A DNA stretch of 64,000 nucleotides from Vicinamibacteria bacterium (GCA_022820825.1 JAJEEU010000024.1:89996-153995); one strand, 5' to 3'. Counted from the first letter of the stretch, positions 8,116-18,118 are shown. Program-made: numbers and translations. Notes: a model not told the origin generated them from the letters alone.

Positions 8116-9108
8116 ATGACGCTGCGCGCGCGCCTGTTGCGGCGGGGACGGCTGCGGGCCGTCCTGGAGGCCGCACTCTGCCTGGTGCTGCTGGCGGCCG
8201 CCTGGCGCGCCGCGGACGGCACGCGGGCCGACTGGCCGCGCGCGGAGGACTCCGCGGAGTCCCCGGCGGGATTCCCGCGGACCGTCCACGACCACGCCGG
8301 CGACCCGCTGCGGCTGGCCCGGCCGCCGGCGCGGATCGCGTCGCAGGCGCTGGTGACGGACCACTTCCTGTTTGCCGTCGTGCCCCCGTCGCGGATTGCC
8401 GCGGTCAGCTCCGTTGCGCACGACCCGCGCTACAGCTACGTCGCCGACGTGGTGGCGGGGCTGGACGTCGCGGTCGTCGAGGACAGCGAGGCGCTGCTGC
8501 GGCGCCGTCCCGACCTGCTGCTGGTGTCGCATGCCGCACGCGCCGACATGGTCTCTGTGGCGCGTGCCGCCGGCATTCCCGCGTTTCGCCTGCGAACCGA
8601 GTTCGACGACTTCGAGCAGATCACGGCCGGCCTGGAAACGGTCGGACGGTTGACGGGCCGAGAGCGCGCCGCGGACCGGGTGATTGCGGAGTTCCGCGAG
8701 CGGGTCGCGGCGGCGGTCGCACGCCGCCCGGCCGCGGCGCTTCCGCCGCGCGTGCTGGTGTACGTCGCCATGTCCGGCACGTTCGGGGCCGGCTCGCTGT
8801 TCGACCACATCCTGACGGAGCTCGGCGCGGTCAACGTCGCGGCGGAGCAGGGCGTCGGCCCGCACGGCATGATCAGCGGCGAGCAGATCGCCGGCTGGAA
8901 TCCGGACTGGATCGTCGCCGACGCCCCGGCCGGCGAAGAGGACGCCGCGCGCCGGCGCATCCTCGACCAGCCCGGCGTGGCGGTCACGACGGCCGGACGG
9001 ACCGGCCAGGTCCTGGTGCTGGACCATCGCCGTTTCATCACCATGTCCCACCACGCCGCCCGGCTGGTCGAAGCCGTGGCCGCTGCGCTGTACCCGGATA
9101 CGCCGTGA
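8116..9108 (+). CDS. btuF: ABC transporter substrate-binding protein, cobalamin type (BtuF-like)
   Basis: Periplasmic vitamin B12/corrinoid-binding protein delivering substrate to the BtuCD importer. The N terminus has positive residues followed by a hydrophobic segment (AVLEAALCLVLLAAAW), a signal peptide or anchor. The remainder fits the two-lobed, helical-backbone binding-protein fold: ARIASQALVTDHFLF, a DPRYSYVADVV loop, RRRPDLLLVS and a C-terminal half ending RFITMSHHAARLVEAVA. About 330 residues. The assignment to B12 rather than iron-siderophore rests on the upstream cobalamin riboswitch. Its end overlaps btuC by four bases. Confidence 0.85.
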   Translation: MTLRARLLRRGRLRAVLEAALCLVLLAAAWRAADGTRADWPRAEDSAESPAGFPRTVHDHAGDPLRLARPPARIASQALVTDHFLFAVVPPSRIAAVSSVAHDPRYSYVADVVAGLDVAVVEDSEALLRRRPDLLLVSHAARADMVSVARAAGIPAFRLRTEFDDFEQITAGLETVGRLTGRERAADRVIAEFRERVAAAVARRPAAALPPRVLVYVAMSGTFGAGSLFDHILTELGAVNVAAEQGVGPHGMISGEQIAGWNPDWIVADAPAGEEDAARRRILDQPGVAVTTAGRTGQVLVLDHRRFITMSHHAARLVEAVAAALYPDTP

Positions 9109-10178
9109 GCTCCGACGCCGGCAGCGAGTCGAGGATCCGGACCGCGGCGTGGATCGGCCTGCCGCTGCTGGCGGTCCTGCTGGCGGCCGCGGTCGTCGCG
9201 GCGATCGCGATCGGCAGCACCGGCATCCCCTGGGTCACGGTCGTCCGGGTGCTGGCGGCGCGCGTCCTCCCGGACGGTTGGATCGATCTGGGCGGCGTGT
9301 CGGAGGCCGACCAGGTGATCATCTGGATGATCCGCATGCCGCGCGTCGTCGTCGCGGCGCTGGCGGGGGGCGCGCTGGGCGTCGCCGGGACGCAGATGCA
9401 GGGGCTCTTCCGCAATCCCCTCGCGGAGCCCAGCGTCATCGGCATCAGCCAGGGCGCGGCGCTCGGCGCCGTGGTCACGTTCGTGAGCGGTCTGGCCGCC
9501 GCGGCCGTCTTCTGGCTGCCGCTGTTCGCCTTCGCCGGCGCGCTGGCGGCGCTCGCGACGGTCTACACGATCGCCACCAGAGCCGGCCGCACGCCGGTTG
9601 CGACGCTGCTGCTCGCCGGCATCGCGCTCGGCGCGCTGGCGACCGCCGTCTCGTCGCTGCTGATCTCGCTCAGCGTCGTCAACTGGCAGGTGGCCAACGA
9701 GATCGTCTTCTGGATGATGGGCGGTCTCGACAACCGGACCTGGACGCACGTGTGGATGTGCCTGCCGCCGCTGGCGCTGGGGGTGCTCGGGGCGCGCTGG
9801 TACACGCGCGACCTGGATCTGCTGCTGCTCGGCGAGGAGACCGCCGCCAGCCTCGGCGTCGAGGTGGAGCGCGTGCGCCGCGTCATCCTGACCACGGCGG
9901 CGATGCTGACCGGCGCGGCCGTGGCCGTCAGCGGCGTCATCGGCTTCGTCGGGCTGATCGTGCCGCACATGCTGCGGCTGGTGCTCGGGCCGTCGCACCG
10001 CGTCCTGCTGCCGGCGGCCATGCTCGGTGGAGCGTCGTTCCTGATCCTCTGCGACCTGCTGGCGCGCACGATCAATCCGCCGGAGGAGATCCGGCTGGGC
10101 ATCATCACCGCGGCGTTCGGCGCGCCGTTCTTCCTCTACCTGCTGCGCCGGCAATGGGGAGGCTACAGCCTCCAATGA
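9105..10178 (+). CDS. btuC: ABC transporter permease, FecCD/BtuC family
   Basis: Inner-membrane permease of the corrinoid importer, 357 residues and about ten hydrophobic helices. Family stretches include RMPRVVVAALAGGALGVAG near residue 80, LFRNPLAEPSVIGISQGAALGA, and the coupling region GVEVERVRRVIL followed by GVIGFVGLIVPHMLRLVLGP. It overlaps btuF (four bases) and btuD (ATGA), so the three subunits are translationally coupled under the B12 riboswitch. Confidence 0.92.
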   Translation: MSSDAGSESRIRTAAWIGLPLLAVLLAAAVVAAIAIGSTGIPWVTVVRVLAARVLPDGWIDLGGVSEADQVIIWMIRMPRVVVAALAGGALGVAGTQMQGLFRNPLAEPSVIGISQGAALGAVVTFVSGLAAAAVFWLPLFAFAGALAALATVYTIATRAGRTPVATLLLAGIALGALATAVSSLLISLSVVNWQVANEIVFWMMGGLDNRTWTHVWMCLPPLALGVLGARWYTRDLDLLLLGEETAASLGVEVERVRRVILTTAAMLTGAAVAVSGVIGFVGLIVPHMLRLVLGPSHRVLLPAAMLGGASFLILCDLLARTINPPEEIRLGIITAAFGAPFFLYLLRRQWGGYSLQ

Positions 10179-10951
10179 GCCTCACTCTGGACGGGGCCGG
10201 CCTGCGCATCGGGCCGCGCCACCTGGTGCGCGACGTCAGCCTGGAGGTCGCGCCCGCCCGGATCACCGCCCTGGTCGGACCGAACGGCGCCGGCAAGTCG
10301 ACCGTGCTGCGCCTGCTGGCCGGTCTGTGGCGCCCGACCTCGGGGCGCGCGGCCATCGAGGGCGCCGACCTGGCGCACCTGCCCCGCCGCCGGCTCGCCC
10401 GGCGCATCAGCTTCGTGCCGCAGGAGACCCGCATCGACATCCCGTTCACCGTGCAGGAGCTGGTGATGATGGGGCGGCATCCGCACCTGGGGCGCTTCGA
10501 TGCGCCCGGGCCGGCGGACGACGAGGCCGTTGCCGGCGCGCTGGCGCGCGCCGACGTCACGCACCTGGCGGACCGCCTCGTCACGGAGCTGTCGGGCGGC
10601 GAGCGCCGGCGCGCCGTGATCGCGCGCAGCCTGGCAACCGGGTCGAACGTCATCCTGCTCGACGAGCCGACCGCCAACCTCGACATCGACCACGTCATCG
10701 AGACGCTGACGCTGCTGCGGTCGCTCGCGGCGTCCGGGGCGACGATCGCGATCGCGCTGCACGACCTCAACGCCGTCGCGCGCTGGGCGGATGTGGTGGC
10801 CGTGCTGGACACGGGGCGCCTCCAGGCCTGCGGTCCGCCCGCCGAGGTGCTCGACGACGACCTGGTGGCGTCGGTATTCGGCGTGCAGGTGGAGCGGATC
10901 ACCGCCGCGGACGGCAGCCCCACCCTCATATTCCACCGCCAGCCCCGCTAG
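10175..10951 (+). CDS. btuD: ABC transporter ATP-binding protein (BtuD-like)
   Basis: ATPase of the corrinoid importer, 258 residues. Walker A GPNGAGKST (about residues 32-40), Q-loop in SFVPQETRID, signature LSGGERRR, Walker B VILLDEPTANLD and the switch His in IALHDLNAVARWAD are all present. It starts at ATG 10175 inside the last codons of btuC. This is the last gene of the riboswitch operon; the following 200 bases hold a dispersed repeat. Confidence 0.93.
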   Translation: MSLTLDGAGLRIGPRHLVRDVSLEVAPARITALVGPNGAGKSTVLRLLAGLWRPTSGRAAIEGADLAHLPRRRLARRISFVPQETRIDIPFTVQELVMMGRHPHLGRFDAPGPADDEAVAGALARADVTHLADRLVTELSGGERRRAVIARSLATGSNVILLDEPTANLDIDHVIETLTLLRSLAASGATIAIALHDLNAVARWADVVAVLDTGRLQACGPPAEVLDDDLVASVFGVQVERITAADGSPTLIFHRQPR

Positions 10952-11028
10952 CAGCCGCCGGGGGCTTGCGGCGCAAACCCATGTTGGCAATGCAGCGAAC
11001 GGCGCAGAGCCAAGACAACGGTTGAACA

Positions 11029-11158
11029 GGAAGGGGACGACAAGCGCTTGAGCAGGCGTCCCCAAGCCGCGCACGGCGCGGCCCGCCGGCCACGGAGTGG
11101 GGCGGAGGGGTCCCCGCGAGTGGCCGGCGGGGGTTTGGGGCGCAGCCCCATCTAACGA
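11029..11158. repeat. Dispersed palindromic repeat, copy A
   Basis: The block 11065-11158 matches 51359-51452 at 92 of 94 positions by eye. It contains a 12-bp inverted repeat (11082-11093 with 11120-11131) and a GGGGC-GCA-GCCCC hairpin (11137-11149). Just upstream is another stem, GGGGACG (11033-11039) with CGTCCCC (11057-11063); both copies share the leading GGAAGGGGACG. It lies between the convergent btuD and NHL genes and reaches the latter's stop codon. It could be a REP/MITE-like element, and may act as a bidirectional terminator here. Confidence 0.8.
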
Positions 11159-12354
11159 AGAAGCCTGAACCGCTGTACGCGCGACCCGACCGGTCGGGGC
11201 TGGGTTTCCGCCGTCCAGATATTGCCGCGCGAGTCCGTGGCCAGCGTGTGCAGGCCCCGAAAGTCGCCGGGGTCGGGACCGAGGTTGCCGAACGTGCCGA
11301 CGACCTCCAGCGTCTCGCGGCGGACGATGTGGATGTGTCCGTTGCCGTAGTCCCCGACGTAGATGAATTCCTGATCCGGATCCGGGGAGAAGTCCAGCCC
11401 GCAGGCGGTCATGTTGTCGTCGCCCTCGAGGTTGATGAAGCCCTGTTTCACGTATTCGCCGGAGAGCGTGAACACCTGGATGCGCCGGTGGTTGCGGTCG
11501 CCGACGTAGACCAGCCCGTCGTTGGAGACCTTGAGCGCGTGCACGCTGTTGAAGATGTCCGGGCCGTCCGGGTCGGCGGTCAGGTCCATGTCGGCGGCCG
11601 AGGCGGTCGGACTGGCGTCGCGTCCCAGATCGGGCGGCGGCTGGTTGCCGAACGCACCCCACATGCGCTTGAACTGCAGCGTCTGCGCGTCCAGCACGAG
11701 CACCCGGCGGTTCGCGTAGCCGTCGGCGACGAACAACTCGTTGGTGTCCGGGAACACCACCGCCTCGGTGGCCAGGTGGACGCTCCCGGTGTCGGCGTTG
11801 CCGCCCTGTCCCAGCGGATGCCGGTCGCGACCGCCGAACTGGCCCAGGAACTCGCCGCTGCTGGTGAACTTGAGGATCATGTCGTCCGTGCGGTCCGTCG
11901 GATCCGCGTAGGACTGCTCCAGCGGGTTGAGGCCCGTGACCCACACGTTGTCCTCGTGGTCGACGAACAGGCCGTGTTCCGTGTCGGGCCAGTCGTAGCC
12001 GTCGGCGGGGCCGCCCCACGCCTGGACGAAGTTGCCGTTCTCGTCGAACTCCAGGACCGGCGGCGCGGCCAGGTGCTGCCGGTCGGCGGGGACCTGCCGC
12101 GAACGGTGGAGGACCCACACGTGGTCGTGCCTGTCGACGGCCACGTAGGTGACGACGCCGACCGCCGCGCGGTCCGGCAGCGCGGGCGGCCACTGCCACG
12201 AGGTATCGACCTCGAACCGCGGTATCCCGCCGTTGGCGTCGGCGCCCGTGTCCGGCGGCGCCCCGCCGCCGTCTGCACCGGATCCGACGTCAGCGGGTGC
12301 GCAGGCGCCCACGGCCAGCGCGAGAAGCGCAACGGTCAACGATTTGCCCGGCAT
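11152..12354 (-). CDS. NHL-repeat beta-propeller lipoprotein
   Basis: Exported lipoprotein of about 400 residues. The start is ATG 12354, preceded by a GGAAGGGG ribosome site. The signal ends in a lipobox-like AVGAC, so Cys21 or so should be lipidated. The body is a six-bladed NHL-type propeller with repeated units such as GHVWVLHRSR-like, GLFVDHEDNVWVTG, DELFVADGYANRRV-like, LVYVGDRNHRRIQVF and FIYVGDYGNGHIHIV. Function is unknown; such propellers bind ligands or proteins or act as lactonases. It is convergent with btuD and lies just downstream of parC on the same strand. Confidence 0.8.
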   Translation of the reverse strand: MPGKSLTVALLALAVGACAPADVGSGADGGGAPPDTGADANGGIPRFEVDTSWQWPPALPDRAAVGVVTYVAVDRHDHVWVLHRSRQVPADRQHLAAPPVLEFDENGNFVQAWGGPADGYDWPDTEHGLFVDHEDNVWVTGLNPLEQSYADPTDRTDDMILKFTSSGEFLGQFGGRDRHPLGQGGNADTGSVHLATEAVVFPDTNELFVADGYANRRVLVLDAQTLQFKRMWGAFGNQPPPDLGRDASPTASAADMDLTADPDGPDIFNSVHALKVSNDGLVYVGDRNHRRIQVFTLSGEYVKQGFINLEGDDNMTACGLDFSPDPDQEFIYVGDYGNGHIHIVRRETLEVVGTFGNLGPDPGDFRGLHTLATDSRGNIWTAETQPRPVGSRVQRFRLLR

Positions 12355-12411
12355 GGTCACCCCTTCCTCCGCTGCACTATAGCGGGCGTTCCGCCGCGGG
12401 ACCACGATGGA

Positions 12412-14799
12412 CTAGCGTAGCACCGGCGTGGCGACGGGGGGCGGGACGACGCGCGTGAAGCTGCCGCGCTGGAGCAGCTCGCGCCCCTTGCCGCCGCGGT
12501 TGGTCACCTCGTACTTGGCGGTGCTGATGGTCTGTGACGCGCCGCGGCTGGTCTCGACCGTCAGCAGGTCGCGGGCGCCGGTGGAGGCCACGAAGCCGAT
12601 CACCGCATCGGCCTTGCGGTCGAGCTTGATCAGCGTCACGCCCTTGCCGGGGCCGGAGAGGAAGTTGATCTGCTCCGCGTCGCACAGCATGGCGCGCGCC
12701 TGCCGGGTGGCGGCGATGATCACCGCCGTCTCGCGCACGATCGAGACGCCGACGATTTCCGCGTTGCGGGCGGGGCGCGCGAAGCGCCGGCCGGCGCGGG
12801 TGCTCGGCTCGGCGAACGGCTCCAGGCTGAAGCGCAAGGCGAAGCCGTCGCTGCTGACGGCGACGGCGTGTGTCGGGGGCGGGCTGCCCTCCGGGCGCGC
12901 GGCGATGTCCGCGGTGACGCGCGGGTCCAGGCTGAACGCCGCGACGATGCGTTCGCCGTCCTTCAGCTTGAACTGCCGCTGGATCGGCTCGCCGTAGCCG
13001 GTCGACGCCGGGATGTCGATCAGCCGGCAGGTGTACGCCGCACCGAGATTGCTGAACAGGACGCAGGTGGCGCGCGTGCTGCCCGCCACGGCCGCCAGCA
13101 GGGCGTCCCCCTCGCGCAGGCGCGTGGTCGCGACGTCGCGGACCTCGCGCTGGCGCTTCACCCAGCCGTCCCGCGAAATCAGCACGACGGCGTCCTCGTC
13201 GACAATGAAATCGTCGGCGCTGTAGCTGGCGTCGTCGTCGGCCTCCGCGATCAGCGTGCGCCGCGGGCTGGACGCCGCGCCGTAGGCGGCGCGGATTTCG
13301 CGGAGCTCGTCGCCCACCACGGCCCGGCGCGCGTCCTCGTCGGCCAGCAGCGCCGTGATTTCGTCGACGCGCGCCCGCTTGGCGGCCAGCTCCTCGCGGA
13401 TGATCAGGATTTCCAGCCGCGCCAGGCGGTAGATCTTGAGCTCCAGGATGGCGTCCGTCTGCTCGGCGTCGAGATCGAAGCGGCGCATGATCTTCTGCGC
13501 GGCGTCCGCCTTGCCGTCCGAGCGGCGGATCAGCCGGATGATGGCGTCGAGGGCATCGAACACCTGCTCGAACCCCTCGAGGATGTGGATCCGCTTGCGG
13601 AGGGCCTCGAGCTCGTGCTCGAGCCGGTTCGTGACGACCTCCAGGCGAAAGACGAGGAAGTGCTGGAGGATTTCTTTCAGCTCCAGCCGTTCCGGCCGGC
13701 CCGCCTCGGCCTGCTCGGTCGGCACGAGACACGTGAGGTTGGCGGCGAAGTTGGTCTGCAGCGGCGTGTGGCGGAACAGGTACGCCATGACGAGCCGTTC
13801 GTCGGCATCGCTCTTCAACTGGAGGACGATGCGCACCTGGTCGGTCGACTGGTCCGTCACGTCGAGCAGCGGCGGCAGCTTGCGGGCGAGGACGATCTCC
13901 GCGATCCGCTCGACGATCTGCGCCTTGTTGGCGGCGTACGGGATGCTCGTCACGTGGATGGTCTTCGAGCCGCGCGCCGGCGGCCCCGGCTCCCAGGTGG
14001 CCCGCATGCGGATGGTGCCGCTGCCGGTGCGGTAGATCTCCCGCAGCTCGTCCGCCGGGTTCAGCACCTGCCCGCCGGTCGGGAAGTCGGGGCCCGTGAC
14101 GAACTTGCACAGGGCGTCGGTGTCGAGCTCCGGGTTGTCCAGCAGATGGAGCAGCGCCGTGCACACCTCGTCCGCGTTGTGGGGCGGGATGTTCGTCGCC
14201 ATGCCGACCGCTATGCCGGTGGCGCCGTTGATCAGCAGGTTGGGCAGCCGCGCGGGCAGGACGACCGGTTCCTGCCGCGTGCCGTCGTAGTTGGGCCGGA
14301 ACGGCACGGTCCGCCGGTCGAGCTCGGACAGCAGCTCGGTGCTGGCCGCGTCGAGCCGGCATTCCGTGTAGCGCATGGCCGCGGCGCCGTCGCCGTCCAG
14401 CGAGCCGAAGTTGCCGACCCCTTCGACCAGGGGGTAGCGCACGGTGAACGGCTGCGCCAGGCGTACCAGCGTGTCGTAGATGGCGGCGTCGCCGTGCGGG
14501 TGGTAGCTGCCCATGACGTCGCCGACCACCTTCGCGCACTTGCGCGGCTTGGCGTCGGCGGTGAGCCGCTGTTGCCACATCGTGTACAGGATGCGGCGCT
14601 GCACCGGCTTCAGGCCGTCGCGCACGTCGGGCAGCGCCCGCGACGTGATGACCGATAGCGCGTAGTTGAGGTAGCGCGACTGCGCCGCCTCGTGCAGCGG
14701 GACGGCGCCGTCGCCGCCCGGCGGCTGCTCGACCGGGGGATCTTCCTCCGGCGGCTCGGCGTCGAAGAGCGGCGCGTCGCGCGGCGGCCGTTGCGTCAA
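12412..14799 (-). CDS. parC: DNA topoisomerase IV subunit A (ParC/GyrA family)
   Basis: DNA-cleaving subunit of a type IIA topoisomerase, partner of the ParE encoded at 2.8-4.7 kb. About 795 residues from TTG 14799, whose codon overlaps the upstream TGA stop (TTGA). The catalytic Tyr is Y144 in [10 protein letters not shown]. The winged-helix region has [21 protein letters not shown], where Ala105 sits at the quinolone-bridging Ser (Ser83 in E. coli GyrA) and Asp109 at Asp87. The tail is a beta-pinwheel with a late, degenerate GyrA-box-like TNRGGKG. An upstream in-frame ATG at 14886 would lie inside the Nudix gene and is less likely. Confidence 0.9.
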   Translation of the reverse strand: MTQRPPRDAPLFDAEPPEEDPPVEQPPGGDGAVPLHEAAQSRYLNYALSVITSRALPDVRDGLKPVQRRILYTMWQQRLTADAKPRKCAKVVGDVMGSYHPHGDAAIYDTLVRLAQPFTVRYPLVEGVGNFGSLDGDGAAAMRYTECRLDAASTELLSELDRRTVPFRPNYDGTRQEPVVLPARLPNLLINGATGIAVGMATNIPPHNADEVCTALLHLLDNPELDTDALCKFVTGPDFPTGGQVLNPADELREIYRTGSGTIRMRATWEPGPPARGSKTIHVTSIPYAANKAQIVERIAEIVLARKLPPLLDVTDQSTDQVRIVLQLKSDADERLVMAYLFRHTPLQTNFAANLTCLVPTEQAEAGRPERLELKEILQHFLVFRLEVVTNRLEHELEALRKRIHILEGFEQVFDALDAIIRLIRRSDGKADAAQKIMRRFDLDAEQTDAILELKIYRLARLEILIIREELAAKRARVDEITALLADEDARRAVVGDELREIRAAYGAASSPRRTLIAEADDDASYSADDFIVDEDAVVLISRDGWVKRQREVRDVATTRLREGDALLAAVAGSTRATCVLFSNLGAAYTCRLIDIPASTGYGEPIQRQFKLKDGERIVAAFSLDPRVTADIAARPEGSPPPTHAVAVSSDGFALRFSLEPFAEPSTRAGRRFARPARNAEIVGVSIVRETAVIIAATRQARAMLCDAEQINFLSGPGKGVTLIKLDRKADAVIGFVASTGARDLLTVETSRGASQTISTAKYEVTNRGGKGRELLQRGSFTRVVPPPVATPVLR

Positions 14800-15470
14800 C
14801 CGGCTACCCTCATGGGCGCGGCGCCGAGCATCGTCAGCAGCTCGGACAGGATCATTGCGGTCGCACCCCAGACGCGCTCGCCGCACACCTCGAAGTACGG
14901 CGCGCGCACGAGCGTCTCCGGGCGGCAGATGAAGCCGCGGCGCGGCCGTCCGCGCGCTTCCAGGAGCGTTGCCAGCGGCACCTCGAGCACGCGCCCCACT
15001 TCCGCCGAGCGCGGCCTGAAGGGGGGATGTGCGGCGGCAACGCCGACCACCGGATGGAGTGCGAAGTCGCTCACGAAGACGTAGAGCGGCGACAGGCGGC
15101 CCAGCAGGCGCACGCGGTCCGGCTCCACGCCGACTTCCTCCGCCGCTTCGCGCAGGGCGGCCGCCGGGATGGACTCCGCCGGCTCGACCCTGCCGCCCGG
15201 CAGCGAGACCTGCCCGCCGTGCCGCGGCAACGCGCCGGAACGGACGGTCAGCAGAAGGTGGGGAACCTCGCCGCGGAGGTAGAGCAGAACGAGTCCGGCA
15301 GCCGGCTGCGCTCCGTCGGGCACGTGACCCGGACGCCAGCCCCTGCGCGGCCGCGGTGCGAGGCTGACGTGGGCGTCGCCGCCGGGCAGCGGCGCCTGGA
15401 GCGCCGCCCGGATCCGCGTTTCAATCTGATAGAGTGACGAGGAGTCCGGGACCACGGTGCAGCCTCCCAT
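14796..15470 (-). CDS. Nudix hydrolase, CoA pyrophosphatase type
   Basis: Predicted to hydrolyse CoA or other nucleoside diphosphate-linked compounds. The Nudix box is perfect: the G-x5-E-x7-REUxEExGU pattern in [23 protein letters not shown] spans about residues 101-123, preceded by [10 protein letters not shown], typical of the NudL/YeaB group. About 224 residues from ATG 15470; GTG 15455 is an alternative. The end overlaps the parC start by four bases, so the two are probably one operon. It is divergent from the MATE gene, with only 33 bases between the starts. Confidence 0.88.
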   Translation of the reverse strand: MGGCTVVPDSSSLYQIETRIRAALQAPLPGGDAHVSLAPRPRRGWRPGHVPDGAQPAAGLVLLYLRGEVPHLLLTVRSGALPRHGGQVSLPGGRVEPAESIPAAALREAAEEVGVEPDRVRLLGRLSPLYVFVSDFALHPVVGVAAAHPPFRPRSAEVGRVLEVPLATLLEARGRPRRGFICRPETLVRAPYFEVCGERVWGATAMILSELLTMLGAAPMRVAG

Positions 15471-15503
15471 CTTACCGTACTGATCCGGTCCCCAAAACAC
15501 TGC

Positions 15504-16940
15504 ATGAGCGACCAGCGGCGGGCGCAACCCGGCTTCGACCGGCGCATTGTGGAAGGCTCGCTGTCGCGCGCCGTCTGGCGCCTGGCCTGGCCCACGATGC
15601 TGGCGAACGTCATCGGCGGGCTGCAGGGGATCGTCGACCAGGCGATGGTCGGGCACTACGTCGGGCACGCCGGCAACGCCGCGATCGGCGTCAGCATGCA
15701 GGTGTTCCTGCTCGTCATCGTCTTCGTCGCGTCGATCTTCACCGGCATGGGCGTGCTGGTCGCCCGCTTCGCCGGCGCGAACGACGCGGACGCGGTCAAC
15801 CGGACGGTGTACCAGGCATTCCTCACGGCGGTGCTGCTGGCGGTCGGCATCCTCGCGCCTGTCGGCTACTTCGCCGCGCCCTTCCTGCTGACGCTGGTCA
15901 ACGCCGCGCCCGAGGTGCAGGCCGAGGCGCTGGCCTACATCCGGATCGTGTTCGTGTTCAGCATCGGGATGCTGGTCTTCTTCATGATGAACGGCGCCCT
16001 GCGTGCCGCGGGCGACGCCCGCACGCCGCTGCGTCTCGGCCTGGTGATGACGGCGCTCAACATCGTGCTGAACGTCATCCTCATCCGCGGACTCGGCCCG
16101 ATCCCCTCTTTCGGCACGGCGGGCGCCGCCATGGGCACCGCCATCGCCAGCGGCGCCATCGGCGTGGTGTTCATGTCGCTGCTGTTCTCGGGCCGCCTCG
16201 TGGTGCGGTTCTCCGGGACGATGTCGCTGGCGCCGGACTGGCGCGTCATCCGCGAGCTGTTCCGCTTCGGCCTGCCGGCCGGCTTCCAGGGCATCGTCAT
16301 GAACCTGGCCGGCGTGCTGCTGCTGCGCTTCATCGGGTCGCTGGAGCACAGCGCCGAGGCGCAGGCCGCCTACGCGGTCGGCTACACGGAGCTGTTCGCC
16401 CTGATCACGTGGACCTCGGTCGGTCTTATGGGCGCCACGGCGGCGGTGGCGGGGCAGAACCTGGGGGCGGGCCGGCCCGAGCGCAGCGCCCGCGCGGCGC
16501 AGGTGGCGGCGGTCATCGGCCTGAGCAATGCGGCGGTCGTCGGGCTGGCGTTCATCGTCATCCCCCGGCAGTTGCTGGCCGTCTTCGCGCTCGATCAGGG
16601 TGTGGCGTACGAGATCGGCCGCCAGTTGCTCGCCTATCTCGCCGTCTCCGGATTCTTCGTCTCGGTGGCGCTGATCTACACCGGCGGCCTGCAGGGCACG
16701 GGCGATACCCGCAGTCCGCTCTACATCTCCATCGTGTCCCAGGTAGTCATTCCGATCGGCCTGTGCACCTGGTACTCCCTGGGGCGCGGCCTGCAGGCGG
16801 AGGACATCTGGCTGGCCATCGTGCTCGGGCACGTGACGCGCGCCGCGCTCAGCGTCATCCGCTTCCGCCAGGGCAAGTGGCGCGACATCGCCGTCAACAT
16901 CGGGCCGGAACCCACGCCGCCGGCGCCGCTGCAATCGTGA
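15504..16940 (+). CDS. MATE family efflux transporter
   Basis: Inner-membrane exporter of the multidrug and toxic compound extrusion family (ion-driven antiport), 478 residues with twelve predicted hydrophobic helices. The N-terminal LAWPTMLANVIGGLQGIVDQAMVGHYVG and the repeat-like second half beginning ELFRFGLPAGFQGIVMNLAGVL show the two-lobed pseudo-repeat. The motif GTTAAVAGQNLGAGRPER-like stretch (ATAAVAGQNLGAGRPERSA) is typical. The substrate is unknown. The next gene starts 27 bases downstream on the same strand. Confidence 0.9.
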   Translation: MSDQRRAQPGFDRRIVEGSLSRAVWRLAWPTMLANVIGGLQGIVDQAMVGHYVGHAGNAAIGVSMQVFLLVIVFVASIFTGMGVLVARFAGANDADAVNRTVYQAFLTAVLLAVGILAPVGYFAAPFLLTLVNAAPEVQAEALAYIRIVFVFSIGMLVFFMMNGALRAAGDARTPLRLGLVMTALNIVLNVILIRGLGPIPSFGTAGAAMGTAIASGAIGVVFMSLLFSGRLVVRFSGTMSLAPDWRVIRELFRFGLPAGFQGIVMNLAGVLLLRFIGSLEHSAEAQAAYAVGYTELFALITWTSVGLMGATAAVAGQNLGAGRPERSARAAQVAAVIGLSNAAVVGLAFIVIPRQLLAVFALDQGVAYEIGRQLLAYLAVSGFFVSVALIYTGGLQGTGDTRSPLYISIVSQVVIPIGLCTWYSLGRGLQAEDIWLAIVLGHVTRAALSVIRFRQGKWRDIAVNIGPEPTPPAPLQS

Positions 16941-16966
16941 CGCCGCGCGGGCGGCAATTGACCACA

Positions 16967-18118
16967 ATGGATACACCGTCGGACGTGAAGCGCTCGACCC
17001 TGGCGGCGCAGGCGCTCGGCGGCAGCGATCCGGCGACCCGCGCGGTGGTCCCGCCGCTGGTGGCGTCGGCGCCGTACGAGCGGGCGCCGGACGGCACCTA
17101 TCCCGGCGGCCACACCTACACGCGCGACCAGAACCCGACGTACGACCGCTGCGAAGCGCTGCTGGCTCGGCTCGAGGACGGCCGCGAGGCGCTGCTGTTC
17201 GGCTCGGGGATGGCCGCGGCCACCACGGTCTTCGAGACGCTCGCGCCCGGCGACCACGTCGTCGCGCCCGCCGAGATGTACTGGACCATCCGGAGCTGGC
17301 TGCAGCACGCTGCATCGAGGGGTCGTTTCGAGCTCGACCTGGTGCCGAACGGCGACCACGACGCCCTGCGCCGGGCCCTGCGCCCCGGCGCGACCCGCAT
17401 CGTCTGGGTCGAGACGCCCTCGAACCCGACCTGCGTAATCACCGACATCGCGGCGACGGCGGAGATCACCCACGCGGCGGGCGCACGCGTCGTGGTGGAC
17501 AGCACGGTGGCGACGCCGGTGCTGTGTCGCCCGCTGCGGCTGGGCGCGGATTTGGTCATGCACTCCGCGACGAAGCAGCTCAACGGCCATTCGGACGTCC
17601 TTGCCGGCGCGCTGGTGACCGCCCGCGACGACGAGCCGTGGGCGCGCATCCGGCACGAGCGCGCCAACCGCGGCGCGGTGCTCGGTCCGTTCGAGGCGTG
17701 GCTGCTGCTGCGCGGCATGCGCACGCTGTTCCTACGTGTTGCCCGGTCGGCCGAAAACGCGCAGCAGGTGGCCGAGGCGCTGGCGCGGCATCCGGATGTC
17801 GACGCCGTTCTGTATCCCGGCCTGCCCGATCACCCCGGTCACGCCATCGCCGGCCGCCAGATGCAGGGCGGTTTCGGCCCGATCGTGTCCTTCCGCGTCG
17901 GTACCGCGGACCGCGCGCGCCGGGTCGCCGGCGCCCTGCGCCTGTTCCGCAACGCCACGTCGCTGGGCGGCGTCGAGAGCCTCGTCGAGCACCGGGCGCC
18001 GGTGGAGGGCCCGGGCACGCCGGTTCCGGCGGACCTGCTGCGCCTGTCGGTCGGCATCGAGGACGCCGGAGATCTGATCGCCGACCTGGAGCAGGCGCTC
18101 GCCACCGCCGCCCGCTGA
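16967..18118 (+). CDS. Cys/Met metabolism PLP-dependent enzyme (cystathionine gamma-synthase/lyase family)
   Basis: Cytoplasmic pyridoxal-phosphate enzyme of transsulfuration type, 383 residues. Visible motifs are TYTRDQNPTYDRCEALLARLE near residue 43 (tetramer-partner phosphate site), LFGSGMAAATT, VWVETPSNPTC, the Asp of VVVDSTVATPV, and the PLP-lysine in HSATKQLNGHSD. The last has Gln where Tyr is usual. The C-terminal part has SLGGVESLVEHRA and LLRLSVGIED. It could be a gamma-synthase, gamma-lyase or O-acylhomoserine sulfhydrylase; sequence motifs alone do not separate these. Start ATG 16967. Confidence 0.88.
   Translation: MDTPSDVKRSTLAAQALGGSDPATRAVVPPLVASAPYERAPDGTYPGGHTYTRDQNPTYDRCEALLARLEDGREALLFGSGMAAATTVFETLAPGDHVVAPAEMYWTIRSWLQHAASRGRFELDLVPNGDHDALRRALRPGATRIVWVETPSNPTCVITDIAATAEITHAAGARVVVDSTVATPVLCRPLRLGADLVMHSATKQLNGHSDVLAGALVTARDDEPWARIRHERANRGAVLGPFEAWLLLRGMRTLFLRVARSAENAQQVAEALARHPDVDAVLYPGLPDHPGHAIAGRQMQGGFGPIVSFRVGTADRARRVAGALRLFRNATSLGGVESLVEHRAPVEGPGTPVPADLLRLSVGIEDAGDLIADLEQALATAAR

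Noticed and set aside
10948..11151. 67-codon frame over repeat copy A
   Set aside because: A similar frame (MGLRPKPPPATRGDP...) appears in copy B because the repeat is shared; it comes from the palindromic repeat and not from a gene.
14796..17315. Very long minus-strand frame spanning the Nudix, MATE and PLP-enzyme region
   Set aside because: Only the Nudix portion (to 15470) has family motifs; the remainder is His/Arg/Gln-rich antisense of the MATE gene, typical of high-G+C DNA.
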